Under the pieces are notes generated by a model. That model was not told the origin of the DNA, did no database searches, and saw only the letters and a program-made list of their open reading frames with translations. A program made the position numbers and the translations under genes. Below are positions 54,500 through 64,000 of a stretch of 64,000 bases of DNA, piece by piece. The stretch covers positions 59,277 through 123,276 of the forward strand of contig JAJOHG010000077.1 of the NCBI GenBank assembly GCA_021029095.1, given 5' to 3'. Numbering within the stretch: the stretch's first letter is position 1; each line of letters starts with the position of its first letter. The stretch is from Phellopilus nigrolimitatus (lineage: Eukaryota > Basidiomycota > Agaricomycetes > Hymenochaetales > Hymenochaetaceae).

Positions 54500-56960
54500 G
54501 CTTTGTGGTAACTGCAGTTTGGGATCGAACACATTAGACAAGACTTTTAAAGTCTTGTGCCCAAGCGCGCCAGAGAACATGGTGAGCTGGGGAGACAGCA
54601 GCTGCCAGCACTGTTTTCAAAACTCTACTACTCCGACGTACGGATCGTATCGATGGCGAATTTCTGGAGCACTTCTGATCTGCAATGGAGGAGCAAGGAC
54701 ACTGGGAAGGTTTGGAGAAAGCCACAATCGTCGGGTGTCGCGGGCTGAGAAAAAGAACAGAAAAAGCGAATTCACAGAGGTTCGAATGGATTTCACATTG
54801 GGATTGGTCGCAATTGTAAACATAGAGGCTTTATGCTTCAGGAATCTTGCCCATGCGAGATGCAAGGTATATTTTATAGTGTGCAATCACAAATGTCAAG
54901 AATCTCTAATCACCCAATATTATGATCCTCGATGAATAACGCAACGCGATGTTATTGCTTCTATGCATAATAAACCTTCGCCAAAGCGAGCAAAAAATCA
55001 TCAATGAGTAGGAGGATGATAAATCGCTTACCCTCTTTCTCTTGGGGATCGAGACGCTCAACATTGTCAGAGGATTTCTCTGGAATGTGATAAAGTAACC
55101 CATAAGTAAAGTATCACACGCGAGAACAGGCTGAAAAGTTAAGTAATATAAAATACAAGCATTGCCCGTTTCGATGAACAAAGCCACCAACACAAAGCCA
55201 CCAACAACCCGGTGAACGATCACGTGCGGGCCACCAGAATGCGCGTACAAAAGGCTCGCGGATCCAGCCACCAGCCGCCAGCCACCATCATCTCCTCCAC
55301 GATGGACTTGGACTATGGATTCCCGCAGACCCCACCTGCCACCCCTCGCCCTCAAACGTTGAGTTTACCCCCTTGTGACGGCGAGCAGCAACTTCCTTGT
55401 CCCCAACTCTCTCATCGACACCAGCAGAATTCGTCGACTATGGCGGGAACGGCCAGTGCATCGGACTCATTTTCCCGTCTTTGTGTCAACCGCTGGGATA
55501 CCCAGCAGCATGAGTGGAGAATCGCTATGGGCATATCCGTCCATGGCACGATGACCATGTCGCTGCTCCCGCCGGCGGGGAAGACCCAGTGTCCTCCCTG
55601 CAAGACAATGTCAACCCTTTAGGGGATGCGCCGACATCCCCACACTTGGGGATGCTTACAGCGTCACCTCCATTACTAGCGCCGAGATTCTCTTGCAGAG
55701 AATCACATCTGAGCTCGACATCGGGCCTTCGGTCGGTGCCATAGACAGCTGGCTGCATAGCCTACCGTCCAGCCACAGGATGACGCTCTGCTCTCTATAA
55801 GAGAGAAAGTCGTCCATCTATTCCTGGATATCTGGGATCCGGTGAGTATGCCCTCCTCTCTCTCGCATGCCACTGACTGACATCCAGCATCAGTCTACAG
55901 CCATCGTTTCATTGGGGAGTACGAGCTCTTCGTCGCGCCTAGTTCACTCCTTGAGAGTGATGAAACCTTCCCCTGCGCCTCGTCCATACGAAGAAGGGGA
56001 TCGTCGTCGCAAAACTCTTGGCGAGATGTTCCGTGCCCACATCGTCGCCAGCCACGACATTGCTGACGCCGCCGAGCTCCTCTTCGAGCACCGTTGGTCG
56101 AACGGATATGTGATCGGGCTCAACACCCTCCTCAGTGCCGCAGGCGATGAAATATGCCGATACGCGGCCCAACCTCGCATTTTAACCCTTGCTCAACATT
56201 GGAAGATTTCAAAGTCGAGTATGGGATACTGGGCTTATCGATGGAATACTTCGTCGGGGTAAGCCTTGAGAAATCATTCGTTCTTGATACACGAGCTGAA
56301 TGACGTACCTAGGGCATCGCTCAAATGATCTATGAGTTCCAAGGGAATCAGGGAAGCTCGGGAGATGAAGATGCTTGATGTTCTATCTACGTTCCTAGTA
56401 TTATAGCGTAGTGTGCATTCCGTGTAATCATCGCTCGTTCCATTACTTAAAAATATTAAGCGCAAGCTACTCACTTGAATCTCAATGGGTGCGCTAGTCG
56501 TTCGCAAGATAGGTGCGATATCCCGATCGCTCCATCCACGAGATCAGCGAGTCTGCATAATGATAAGAAACAAGATTCTTCTCAGACGTGTTCTTACCAG
56601 TCAGAGGGTAGGTGGAATTCGTACAATGATGGGCTGGCTTCCGCCTGTACCTCGAATGTGTAGACGGTGAACGCGGTTCAAAAGACTCCAAGGCTTGAAG
56701 ACTAGGAGGAGACAGAGAGTTGTCAACACGACGTTAAGATAAGAACCCATGCGTCCCTGCGTGTTGTAGAAAGGCACATGTCGGCGCAAAGATCTCAAAT
56801 GTTCTTGATCATGAATGGGGCCGAAGTGCGAGAAGTTTGAAAAATGGGAGAATAAACAAAGACCATCAGGCTATTGTCGGAAAATTATGAAAAAAGCCAT
56901 CATAGTAGGAGACTGATGTAAGTGAGGGAGGCAATGCCTGCCAAAAGAGTGTGCACGCTT
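54500..56960 (+). repeat. Segmental duplication, copy B (partner 44400-46900)
   Basis: Second copy of the 2.5-kb block, same orientation. Flanking non-coding DNA is conserved on both sides (for example caagaatctctaatcaccca and catgaatggggycgaagt), so the block was copied as genomic DNA. Confidence 0.8.
55301..56378 (+). pseudogene. Unknown-family gene, copy B
   Basis: Homologue of 45086-46158. The start MDLDYGFPQTPPATPRPQT at about 55301 leads into a frame that differs from the one needed for SAEILLQRITSELDIGPSVG near 55680, and again from the one for REKVVHLFLDIWDP near 55815. Exon 2 (HRFIGEYELFVAPSSLLESD, AELLFEHRWSNGYVIGLNTL) also shows shifts near 55975 and 56205. It has more lesions than copy A and is a pseudogene. 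Confidence 0.7.
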
Positions 56961-57677
56961 TGTATTCTGACAGATGATCGGCACATGCCAATTTAAGAAA
57001 CTCGCCAGCTTGACGAAATTCAGCCACTCCTTGCTGACTTTTCTCTTTAAAGAGCCATAAAACTGTGATTTAAGGCTATAATACAATGAACACTTGATAT
57101 AATGTAGCTTATTTATGTGGAAAAATAGCGAAGAAAAGAGCAGGAGGTGAGCACATTTTCGGTTGTCACGTGATCTCAGCGCGCACAGGAATGCCGCGCA
57201 TACATGCAAATGCGCAGAACAAGTTTCTGAGCTCAATTCTCCACAGTTCTGCCAAATTTATGCTGGAAATGTTTCGGGCGATATGGGGCTGGGACGTCTG
57301 CTTGGCCGAATTTTTAATTTCTCCCTCAAGGTGGCAAAACGATGGTCTTACATGTCTGTTCTGACACGTTGAGGGATAAATAAAAAAATCGACCAATTAG
57401 ACCTCCCAGACCCATATCACCCGAAAATTTTCAACTTAAATCGTGCAAAATGGTGGAGACTTGAGCTCCAAAACTTACCTTGTAGCTCGCCTTTCACTCA
57501 TGAGCCGCACAATTTCCATTTTGGTAGATGTGTAAACAACTACAAAGGCACACTCTTTTGCCTCCCCTCTGCTCATCTCTTACGCTCTTACTATCATCAT
57601 CTCGGTTCTTGAGTTATTTTTTTTTCTCAGAAGAATCAATCAGAATTGAGTCACCATCGTTCGACTGACTCGCTACC
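56379..57677. other. Right part of block B and spacer before F-box paralogue 5
   Basis: 56380-56960 belongs to the duplication. From 56960 to 57677 no gene is seen; the final 150 bp is the conserved F-box upstream region (ttgagttatttttttttctc, cagaattgagtcaccatcgt). Confidence 0.45.
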
Positions 57678-59237
57678 ATGATGTCGACCATGGCCACCTT
57701 TCGCGAAATCGTTGCCGTCAAAAAGCAGATGGAGTCTCATGTCGCTGATTCCCGGGAATTGAAGCATCTTAACCACAGACTAGCAGAATTGCGCGGCGCG
57801 CATGCGAGCGGTTTAAACTCCGACATCCTCGCCCAGATAATTTCTTGGCTCCCGCTTCCGAATCTCGCATATCCGTCGAATACCGACGCCCCACTTAACG
57901 TGTCGCAAGTCTGCCGGACCTGGCGATACTCCGCCGTGTCGAACTCAGCCATCTGGACGAAGCTTTATTTTTACGCACAAAAGGATCCACTTTTCAACGA
58001 ACAAATCTTGTTGGGACACCCGGAAGCTATTCGTCCGAGAATCGAGGCGTCAGTTAAGGCGTGGGCTATCTGGCTAGCCAGATCTCGCAGCTCACCTTTG
58101 CTCATTAGATTTGACCCGAAATTTATACGATGGTCTTCAGACGAATATAAGGAAATGGACAAGCTTCTTGCCATGACGCTTTCTCACCAGCGACGCTGGA
58201 AGCATATCGACTTTGGTTTTCCGCCAAAATATCACGACATGATGTTTACGATGCGCGACTTGCCTCTGCTAGAAACACTGTCTATCAGTGTAAAAGCAGG
58301 ATGGAGAACACCTGTAGAAGGCGAATGTCTCTATCTTGACCTGTCCTATTCTCCTCGTCTAAGGGAACTCCGAATGTTCGATGTATGCTGCCTCCATGAC
58401 CCCGCACCGACATTTGGAAAACTTAACAAGTTAACCATACGCAACCGGAACGGCCTTCTTTTCGGTCCGACATGGAGGGATTTTATCCAAATTGCGCGCT
58501 TTGCTCCACAGTTGCAGTTCATCGAAAAACTTATGCTTTATTGACGAAGTGCGAGATACGACCGAGGTTGTTTTACCCATGGTTCGTGAGGCAAGTTTCA
58601 AGCTTACGGAATTGCAGCCACGAACGCTCAGCCACGCTCTTAGCCAGCTCACTATGCCGAATCTCGAGAGCCTTGATACCGCAGTCTGTCGTACTGCAAA
58701 CGCGAGCAATCTTTGCTTCGGCATCAAGTCTTTACTTCTTCGCTCCAAGTGCTCCTTGACCTCCTTAAGTCTTTGGTTCTCGTCTGCCTGGCACCCTGGA
58801 TCGGACGATACAGTTCACTTAGCCGACCTCCTGTCTACGATCCCGGAGTTGAGGCATCTATCCCTCAAAATAAACAACCTCGACAATGCATTCTTGCATG
58901 CGCTGGCTATCATACCAGGCTCTGCGGATTTCGAGCCAGAGCATAATCTGTGTCCAGGACTGGAATCAATCAGCGTTGCCGAGTGCCAGTCCTTGGAAAG
59001 CTTCTTCCAAATGGTCGCATCTCGCTGGCGTGCAGGCCGCACACTTCGAAAGTTTTCGTTGACGACATCTACCTTCGATACGTAAGTTATCGAACGCGTA
59101 GCATGATTAATGGGTTCGTCTCGGAAGGATTGGTGATCCAAAGCAACAGGTTACATTTAGGAGGTTGCAATTCGCCTTTGGAAAACCACGATTCGTCTTC
59201 GGAAGACGACGGTTCGCCCTTTCCCCTCCTTAATTGA
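57678..59237 (+). pseudogene. F-box-like pseudogene, paralogue 5
   Basis: Starts MMSTMATFREIVAVKKQMES and matches paralogue 1 closely through LAQIISWLPLPNLAYPSNTD, VSQVCRTWRYSAVSNSAIWT and LRELRMFDVCCLHDPAPTFG. At 58542 a small deletion puts a stop after LQFIEKLMLY; the family sequence resumes in another frame (EVRDTTEVVLPMVREASFKL) to about 59070, then shifts again (SYRTRSMINGFVSEGLVIQS) to a stop at 59237. So it is broken twice. The decayed tail (cgaaggcgatgaaagcaaag) follows at about 59318. Confidence 0.82.
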
Positions 59238-59961
59238 ACACGCAAGCTGACCATATACATGTCTATGTACAGACTAATGTACGACTATACTCTCTTCAAA
59301 TGTCTTATAGGATTACGAAGGCGATGAAAGCAAAGCAGGGACGCTGGAAAGAAGAGGTGCCACTCAAGTAGTGGAAATACAATCAAGCCAGTATTGAGGC
59401 TCTCAGGTTTGTTGATAATCTCATGCAGAGGCGATATTTACTTCAGAGATGGGGTCGGATTTGAGACATTTCCAAGGAAGAGGTATAGCAGAAGGTCGTC
59501 TTGCATGTAAAACCGAAGAAGAACAAACCGTCGGACATGTGTATTTGACAATTTATAATCTAATTGATGATCTCTCCATCACGTATCCAGTGTTGGATTT
59601 ATGGCTAACTGCGATTTGAGATCTAACACGTCAGACAATATTTCTAAGAGTTTCGTGCCCAAGGAGGCACGGGGAGTGTCTGCAGGACACCACCACAAAA
59701 CTTCCTTTTTCGTCCGCTAAGCCCCATGGATCCAGTTCTTCGAGTTGTGCATGCAAGGTGAAGAAAATTCTTAGAAAGATCAGAAACAGAGACAACTATG
59801 CGTAGGAAAAAAAACATTTGGATGCACATATTATATGATAATAGAAAAGAACGGAGTGGCTGTAGATCATCCAATACCAATAAAACTTCCTTTTCCGTCC
59901 GCTCGTCTTTCCTTCCCCGCGCCGTCCGTCGTCCAAACCCACCTCCGCACGCCATCCCCCC
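59238..59961. other. Spacer with short repeated phrases
   Basis: Contains F-box-tail remnants to about 59520, then two copies of aaaacttccttttycgtccgct (59696 and 59882) also seen near 44460. It includes the upstream region of the gene at 59962. Confidence 0.45.
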
Positions 59962-61379
59962 ATGTCAAAACGAGAAGCCTCCCCGCCGCCGTCGGGCGTG
60001 CTCGTGAAGCGCGCGCGCGGGTCGACGCCCGAGATGCAGATCGCCATCTCGTCCGCGGGCGACGCGAGCAAGCAGGGGCTCGTGCGCACCGTGAAGCGCA
60101 CGAGCGGCCTCGAGGCGCCCATCGTCAGCCTCGCTGGCGCGCACACGGTGAGTCGTCCAGAACACTAAGGGTATGCTTTTTTGAGGGCCGAAGCTGACGC
60201 GGCGCGCAGGCGGAGATCATGAGCTGCAGGTTCGACCCCTCCGGCCAGAACGTCGCGGCGTGCTCGGCGGACCGGAGCGTCTGTGCGTATCCTCCCATCT
60301 TTCTCTCAATACGCCCCCGAGGACTACCACCCCGCACCGCCCACAGCGCTCTGGCGCACCTACCCTCCTACATCAAACTACGGACACCTCACGACGCTGC
60401 ACAAAGCGCCCGTGCTCGACCTGCAGTGGTCGCTGTTCGCACCGCTGCTCTACACCCTCCGCGGACGGCTGCCTGCACTACACGGACCTCCGACGGGGGT
60501 GCGCGCGCGCCGCGTGCGCGCACACCGCGGCGTCGTGAACGCGCTGGACCGCACGCTCGCGGCGGCGCGGGCGTCGAGCTCGTCGCGACGGGCGCGGACG
60601 ACGGGCGCGTGCACGTGTGGGAGGGCGGCGACGACGGCACGAAGGGCGCCGTCGCGACGTTCGAGTCGGCTGCCCCGTCACGGCCGTCTGTTGGAGCGCG
60701 GACGGCGCGACGCTGTACGCGGGCGCGCTGGACAACGAGATCCAGTGCGTTTTCTTTTCTTTTCTTTCGTTTCTTTTCCGCGTCTGCGACCCACTCGAAA
60801 AGCTCACTCGCTCACGCGGCTGCAGGTCTTCGACCTGCGCAAGGGCCTCGAGGTGTACGCGCTCACGGGGCACACGGACACGCCGACGTCGCTGGCGCTC
60901 TCGCCGAACGGGCACTTCTGCTCTCACCGTCGTTTGCCTCGCAGACGCTCATCCACGATGTGCGCCCGTTCTCGCCGAGCCCGTCGCGCGTGCACCGCAC
61001 GCTGCTCGGCGCGCCCGCGGGCTTCGAACACACGCTGCTGCGCGCCGCCTGGAGCCGCGACGATGGCGGCGGGCGCGTCGCGGTCGGCGGCGCAGACAGG
61101 ATGGTGTGCATCTGGGACGTGGAGAGTGCGAAAATACTGTACAAGGTGCCTTTACTATCTATGGGAAGGACGCAGAAACTGATGTTCTTTGAAGCTCCCC
61201 GGGCACAAGGGCACCGTCACTGCTGTAGACTTCCACCCGAAGGAGCCCATAAGTGCGTTTCTGTCATTTTTTTCACGGTCTAACTACAGGCGTTTGTTGA
61301 TGTCGCCTCCTCAGTTCTTACGGGTAGCAAGGACGCTACCATGCTTCTTGGCGAGCTGGAGCCGGGGCTGGCTGTTTAG
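59962..61379 (+). pseudogene. U5 snRNP WD40 protein (SNRNP40/Spf38-like), frame-broken
   Basis: SNRNP40 is a seven-bladed WD40 protein of the spliceosomal U5 snRNP. Exon 1: MSKREASPPPSGVLVKRARG to SLAGAHT (60149), then an intron, AEIMSCRFDPSGQNVAACSA, an intron, LWRTYPPTSNYGHLTTLHKA and PVLDLQWSLFAPLLYT. From 60450 to about 60690 the expected order ADGCLHYTDLRRG, RRVRAHRGVVNALDRTL, GAGVELVATGADDGRVHVWE, GCPVTAVCWSADGATLYAGA needs four frame changes. Then FDLRKGLEVYALTGHTDTPT, SLALSPNGHF, LIHDVRPFSPSP, FEHTLLRAAWSRDDGG, GGADRMVCIWDVESAKILYK, LPGHKGTVTAVDFHPKEPI and ILTGSKDATMLLGELEPGLA to a TAG at 61379. The ends are intact; the middle is broken. Either a pseudogene or a GC-rich sequence error in an essential gene. 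Confidence 0.8.
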
Positions 61380-61540
61380 TTACGATATGTGCTGCATGTA
61401 TAACTTATGTCGTAAACGTCACACGTGTACCCGAAAGCAAAGCAAAGCAAAGCAAGAAAGAGTTCGGACACCTAAACTCGCTACGCCGACGTGCTCAGCA
61501 AGCGAAGACGGAGGCAAGGCAGACAGAGCACTCACTTTTC

Positions 61541-62210
61541 TTACACATAGACACAAGCGCGTCGCTCCGCTGCTGCTACCGCTTCGCCTGCGCGAGGGCC
61601 TCCGGGTTGAACAGCGCCTCGTTCATGTTGACGTCGCCGTCGACGTCGACGTCCACGTCCTTGCGCTTCGGCGGCATGACATCCCGGGCCGTACAACACC
61701 CTGTGGTTGTCGAAGTCGTTCAGCACGCCGACGGCGAGGCCCTTGCGGTGGTAGAAGAGGATGTTCGCGGGGGACACGTCGCCATGCGGGAGTGTGCACT
61801 CGGACGCGAGGAGCTGGAGACCTGCACGACACAACAAACGCATAGTCAGTCAGTCGCAGCCACATCACTGCACCACCGCACCACACAGGGCGGGCGCACC
61901 TTGCATCGCGTGCCCCGTCACGAGGAAGAACTCGCGCGTGCCGGGGTGGTTGAGGCGGCGGCTCGTCGCGGTCGGCTTCATCTTCGGGCGAGCGGCGCGG
62001 CGATCGTGCGCTCGCGCGGGTCCGCGCTCGGCGGGGGCAGCGCGCGCAGCCCCGCAGGGGCTCGCGGGGTGTATCTCTGCGTCCGTGCACGGGCGGCCGG
62101 GCTTGGAGGCGGGGCCCGGGTCCTTGCTGGGCGCTGTGGGCGGCGCCGGCGACGGGCTTCCGGGGAAGAAGACTTTGCTTTGGTCGGGTCGTACTTTATG
62201 TCGGTACATG
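61541..62210 (-). pseudogene. FunK1-like kinase C-lobe fragment 1
   Basis: Minus strand. An exon at about 61920-62060 contains RERTIAAPLARRM and TGHAMQ, then an intron (about 61823-61900) leads to LQLLASECTLPHGDVSPANI, LFYHRKGLAVGVLNDFDN. HGD-xx-xx-N and NDFD correspond to the catalytic HRD loop and DFG-like motif of FunK1-type fungal protein kinases. The N-lobe with its ATP-binding Lys is absent, and the frame after FDN degrades into Arg-rich sequence. It is the first of three similar tandem fragments. Confidence 0.6.
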
Positions 62211-62373
62211 AGTGACAGAGAGAGAGAGAGAGGAGAGAGAGAGCGAGGAGAGCGAGGGAGAGCAGCCTGCGATTAGCGACTCGCGTTTCCACACCACGTG
62301 ATTTCAACATGTGGCTTGGTCATAAATATTATTAAAGAAACGATTTAAGGCTACATATCAGCAGATCGTAATC

Positions 62374-63150
62374 CTACACAGCGACAAACGATCCCGGTGC
62401 GGCGGGGGCCCGCCAGCTCAGCCAACTGACGACGAGCTGGCGGCGCTGTACAGAATGTCCACCTCTTCGTGCGCGGCCTCGCGGCGCTCCGCCTCGCTCA
62501 GCTCGCTCGGCGCGGTCCGGGGGGCGTCGATGTCGTTGAGCACGCCAACGAGCCGCCCGTCGTCCTCCCTGTGGTACGCGAGGATCTCCGCCGGGCAGAT
62601 GTACTTGTGCAGCAGGCCGCATTCCCTGACGAGCTTGTGGTGCCCTGTAGGTCAGAACGTTTACATGAGTATGAGTATGCGCATGTGGTCAGCACGGGCC
62701 GCGGCGCACCCTCGACGATGTGGTAGCCCTTCACCAGCATGTCGAGCAGCGTCGTCTTCATGACCATCATCGACGCCATGCGGTGCGCGAGCGGGCCGCG
62801 ATCGTGCGGTCCTCGACGACGCGCGTGTCCTGCCCGGCGATGGTGGCGCGCATGCGCGGCGTGCACGGCAGGCGCCGCAGCCCGCGCGAGGGGTCTGGGA
62901 CGAGGATGATGGCTAGCATGTCGGAATTCGTCTTCGGCTTTGGCGAAGGCTTCGGCTCGACGGCCTCCTTTCCTTTCGCCTTCTCTGCTTTCGCTTTCTC
63001 CTGCTTTTCGACCTGTGGTGCTGCGTTAGGCTCCGGCTCGCCGTCCGTCGTAGCCTCAGCCTCGTCTGCCTTTGGCTGGACCTTCTTGAACTTCCTTCGC
63101 CTTCACTTTCTTCGAGAACGAATTGCTCGAGCGCCTGTGTGCCATCGGGG
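62374..63150 (-). pseudogene. FunK1-like kinase C-lobe fragment 2
   Basis: Minus strand. LRRLPCTPRMRATIAGQDTR and VVEDRTIAA (about 62800-62890) are followed, after a one-base frame change, by PLAHRMASMMVMKTTLLDML and VKGYHIVEG, then an intron to HKLVRECGLLHKYICPAEIL, AYHREDDGRLVGVLNDIDAP at about 62540-62640. The catalytic Asp position is Tyr (HKY), so it cannot be an ordinary active kinase. An Ala/Glu/Lys-rich upstream stretch (62920-63150) may be its N-terminus. The two-exon layout is the same as fragments 1 and 3. Confidence 0.6.
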
Positions 63151-63412
63151 AGCTGCAAAACTGGGTGGTTGTGGTTAGCGAATGCGTGAAAGACTGGGAC
63201 GCGCCGCCGCGCAGTGGCATTGGATTTGGCTTTGGCGTTGGGCCGACCATGCGCGCGTGACTAAGCGCGAGCCACCCACGTTTGGCCAAGGGACAAGGCT
63301 GAGACTGAGCACAATTACGAGTAATACATTGTTTAGAGACACAATCAAAATACATGTACATCCACAACTACATGTAACACATCCATATGCAAAGGGCAGC
63401 GCCCGTCCCGGC

Positions 63413-63917
63413 CTAGTACAGGCTGACCTTGGGCAGCGCTTTGCCGTTCTCGTCCACCGGCCAGCCCGGGGGCGGGAAGTCCCTCGGGCTGCGTGGTATG
63501 TCCAGGTCGCTCAGCACGCCGCGTATCTCCGTCTCGCGGCGGTACAGCCACATCGTCGACACGCGCGAGACGTCGCCGTGCACGCGCCCGTCGCAGTGCT
63601 CGTACAGCGCTTGGATGGCTGCGGGCGGGTGATCAGCCACGCGTCGTGGTGGTGGAAGGGTGAGGGGACGCACCGTGCACCACGTCCTTCGTGAACATGA
63701 CGAGATCCTTGAGACAGTTCGGCATCCCGGACGCGGCGGGGCACGTCATGCGGTGCGCGAGCGGCGCACGTATCGTGCGCCCTCCCACAACTGCGAGATG
63801 CCCGTTCGTGTTTGTGGTGCGCCGCGGCGGCGTCGCAGACGCGGCGCTGCCGTCTGACTTCACCAGGGCGCGGTTGGCGCACTCGGTCGTGGGTTGCTGG
63901 TGAGCTTGGGTGGACAT
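63413..63917 (-). pseudogene. FunK1-like kinase C-lobe fragment 3
   Basis: Minus strand, start MSTQAHQQPTTECANRALVK at 63917, then GGRTIRAPLAHRMTCPAASG and NCLKDLVMFTKDVVHG, an intron at about 63619-63673, and AIQALYEHCDGRVHGDVSRV, STMWLYRRETEIRGVLSDLD, IPRSPRDFPPPGWPVDENGK to a stop near 63413. It retains HGD but lacks the Asn that normally follows in the catalytic loop. The ORF is open from start to stop apart from one intron, so it may be an expressed small pseudokinase-like protein of about 150 residues. Confidence 0.6.
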
Positions 63918-64000
63918 GGTGGGAGACGGGTAGGCGAGGTGTGGTGTTGAGTTCGACGAACGCGAGTCGCTTGTATTTATGTGGCTGCCGCTAACGTGAC

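Noticed and set aside
60219..61283. 354-residue plus ORF treated as one gene product
   Set aside because: It reads through introns and wrong frames of the SNRNP40-like gene; only parts agree with the WD40 family.
1..64000. CRISPR arrays, bacterial operons, rRNA or riboswitches
   Set aside because: None seen; introns, transposon types and gene families show a basidiomycete nuclear region where these are not expected.

Overview
The window looks like nuclear DNA of a basidiomycete, most likely an Agaricomycete (mushroom or bracket fungus). Four things point there: dense GT-AG introns of about 45-65 bp, a KDZ transposase with a CxC2-type cysteine cluster, expanded F-box genes, and FunK1-like kinase fragments next to a fast-evolving accessory region. 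No rRNA, convincing tRNA, CRISPR array or bacterial operon is visible. Gene models below were read by eye from reading frames and splice signals.

Layout. 1-1483: almost empty. 1484-5836: a KDZ transposase on the minus strand, split by a 463-bp hAT-type MITE (4796-5258). 6558-8731 and 9202-11314: two larger members of the same hAT family with captured host-gene pieces, namely a Cdc3-type septin plus an unknown gene in the first, and CCT2 (TCP-1 beta) plus ARPC3 in the second. 11.3-13.4 kb: small tandem repeats and broken ORFs. 13414-15078: an RNase H1 N-terminal (viroplasmin-like) domain protein. 15.4-17.3 kb: a TEF1 fragment and two orphan first exons of the family whose complete member lies at 17818-20605. 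21253-27501: an apparently complete autonomous hAT transposon with 18-bp TIRs and an 8-bp target duplication; it carries a transposase on + and a PAK-type CRIB gene on -, and sits inside a GC-rich minisatellite. 28.1-34.2 kb: an Ala/Glu-rich gene, a Gag-like ORF followed by a polypurine tract and a candidate LTR, and degenerate ORFs. 34.8-59.2 kb: six F-box genes or pseudogenes, five of them close paralogues; between them lie a duplicated block (about 44.4-46.9 and 54.5-56.9 kb), a GFA-domain gene, a LARP7-like gene and small MITEs. 59.9-64 kb: a U5 snRNP WD40 (SNRNP40-like) gene with broken frames and three tandem FunK1-like C-lobe fragments.

How it fits together. The most interesting system is the hAT family. 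One autonomous element with an apparently uninterrupted transposase lies within 22 kb of three non-autonomous elements that share its termini, all with exact 8-bp target duplications. Three of the four carry host-gene pieces with introns still in place, so capture was at DNA level. The cargo recognised so far (septin, ARPC3, CCT2, PAK CRIB) all relates to actin, septin or cell-polarity biology; this may be chance. The rest of the window reads as a duplication-prone accessory region with only a few genes likely to be conserved housekeeping loci (LARP7-like, SNRNP40-like).
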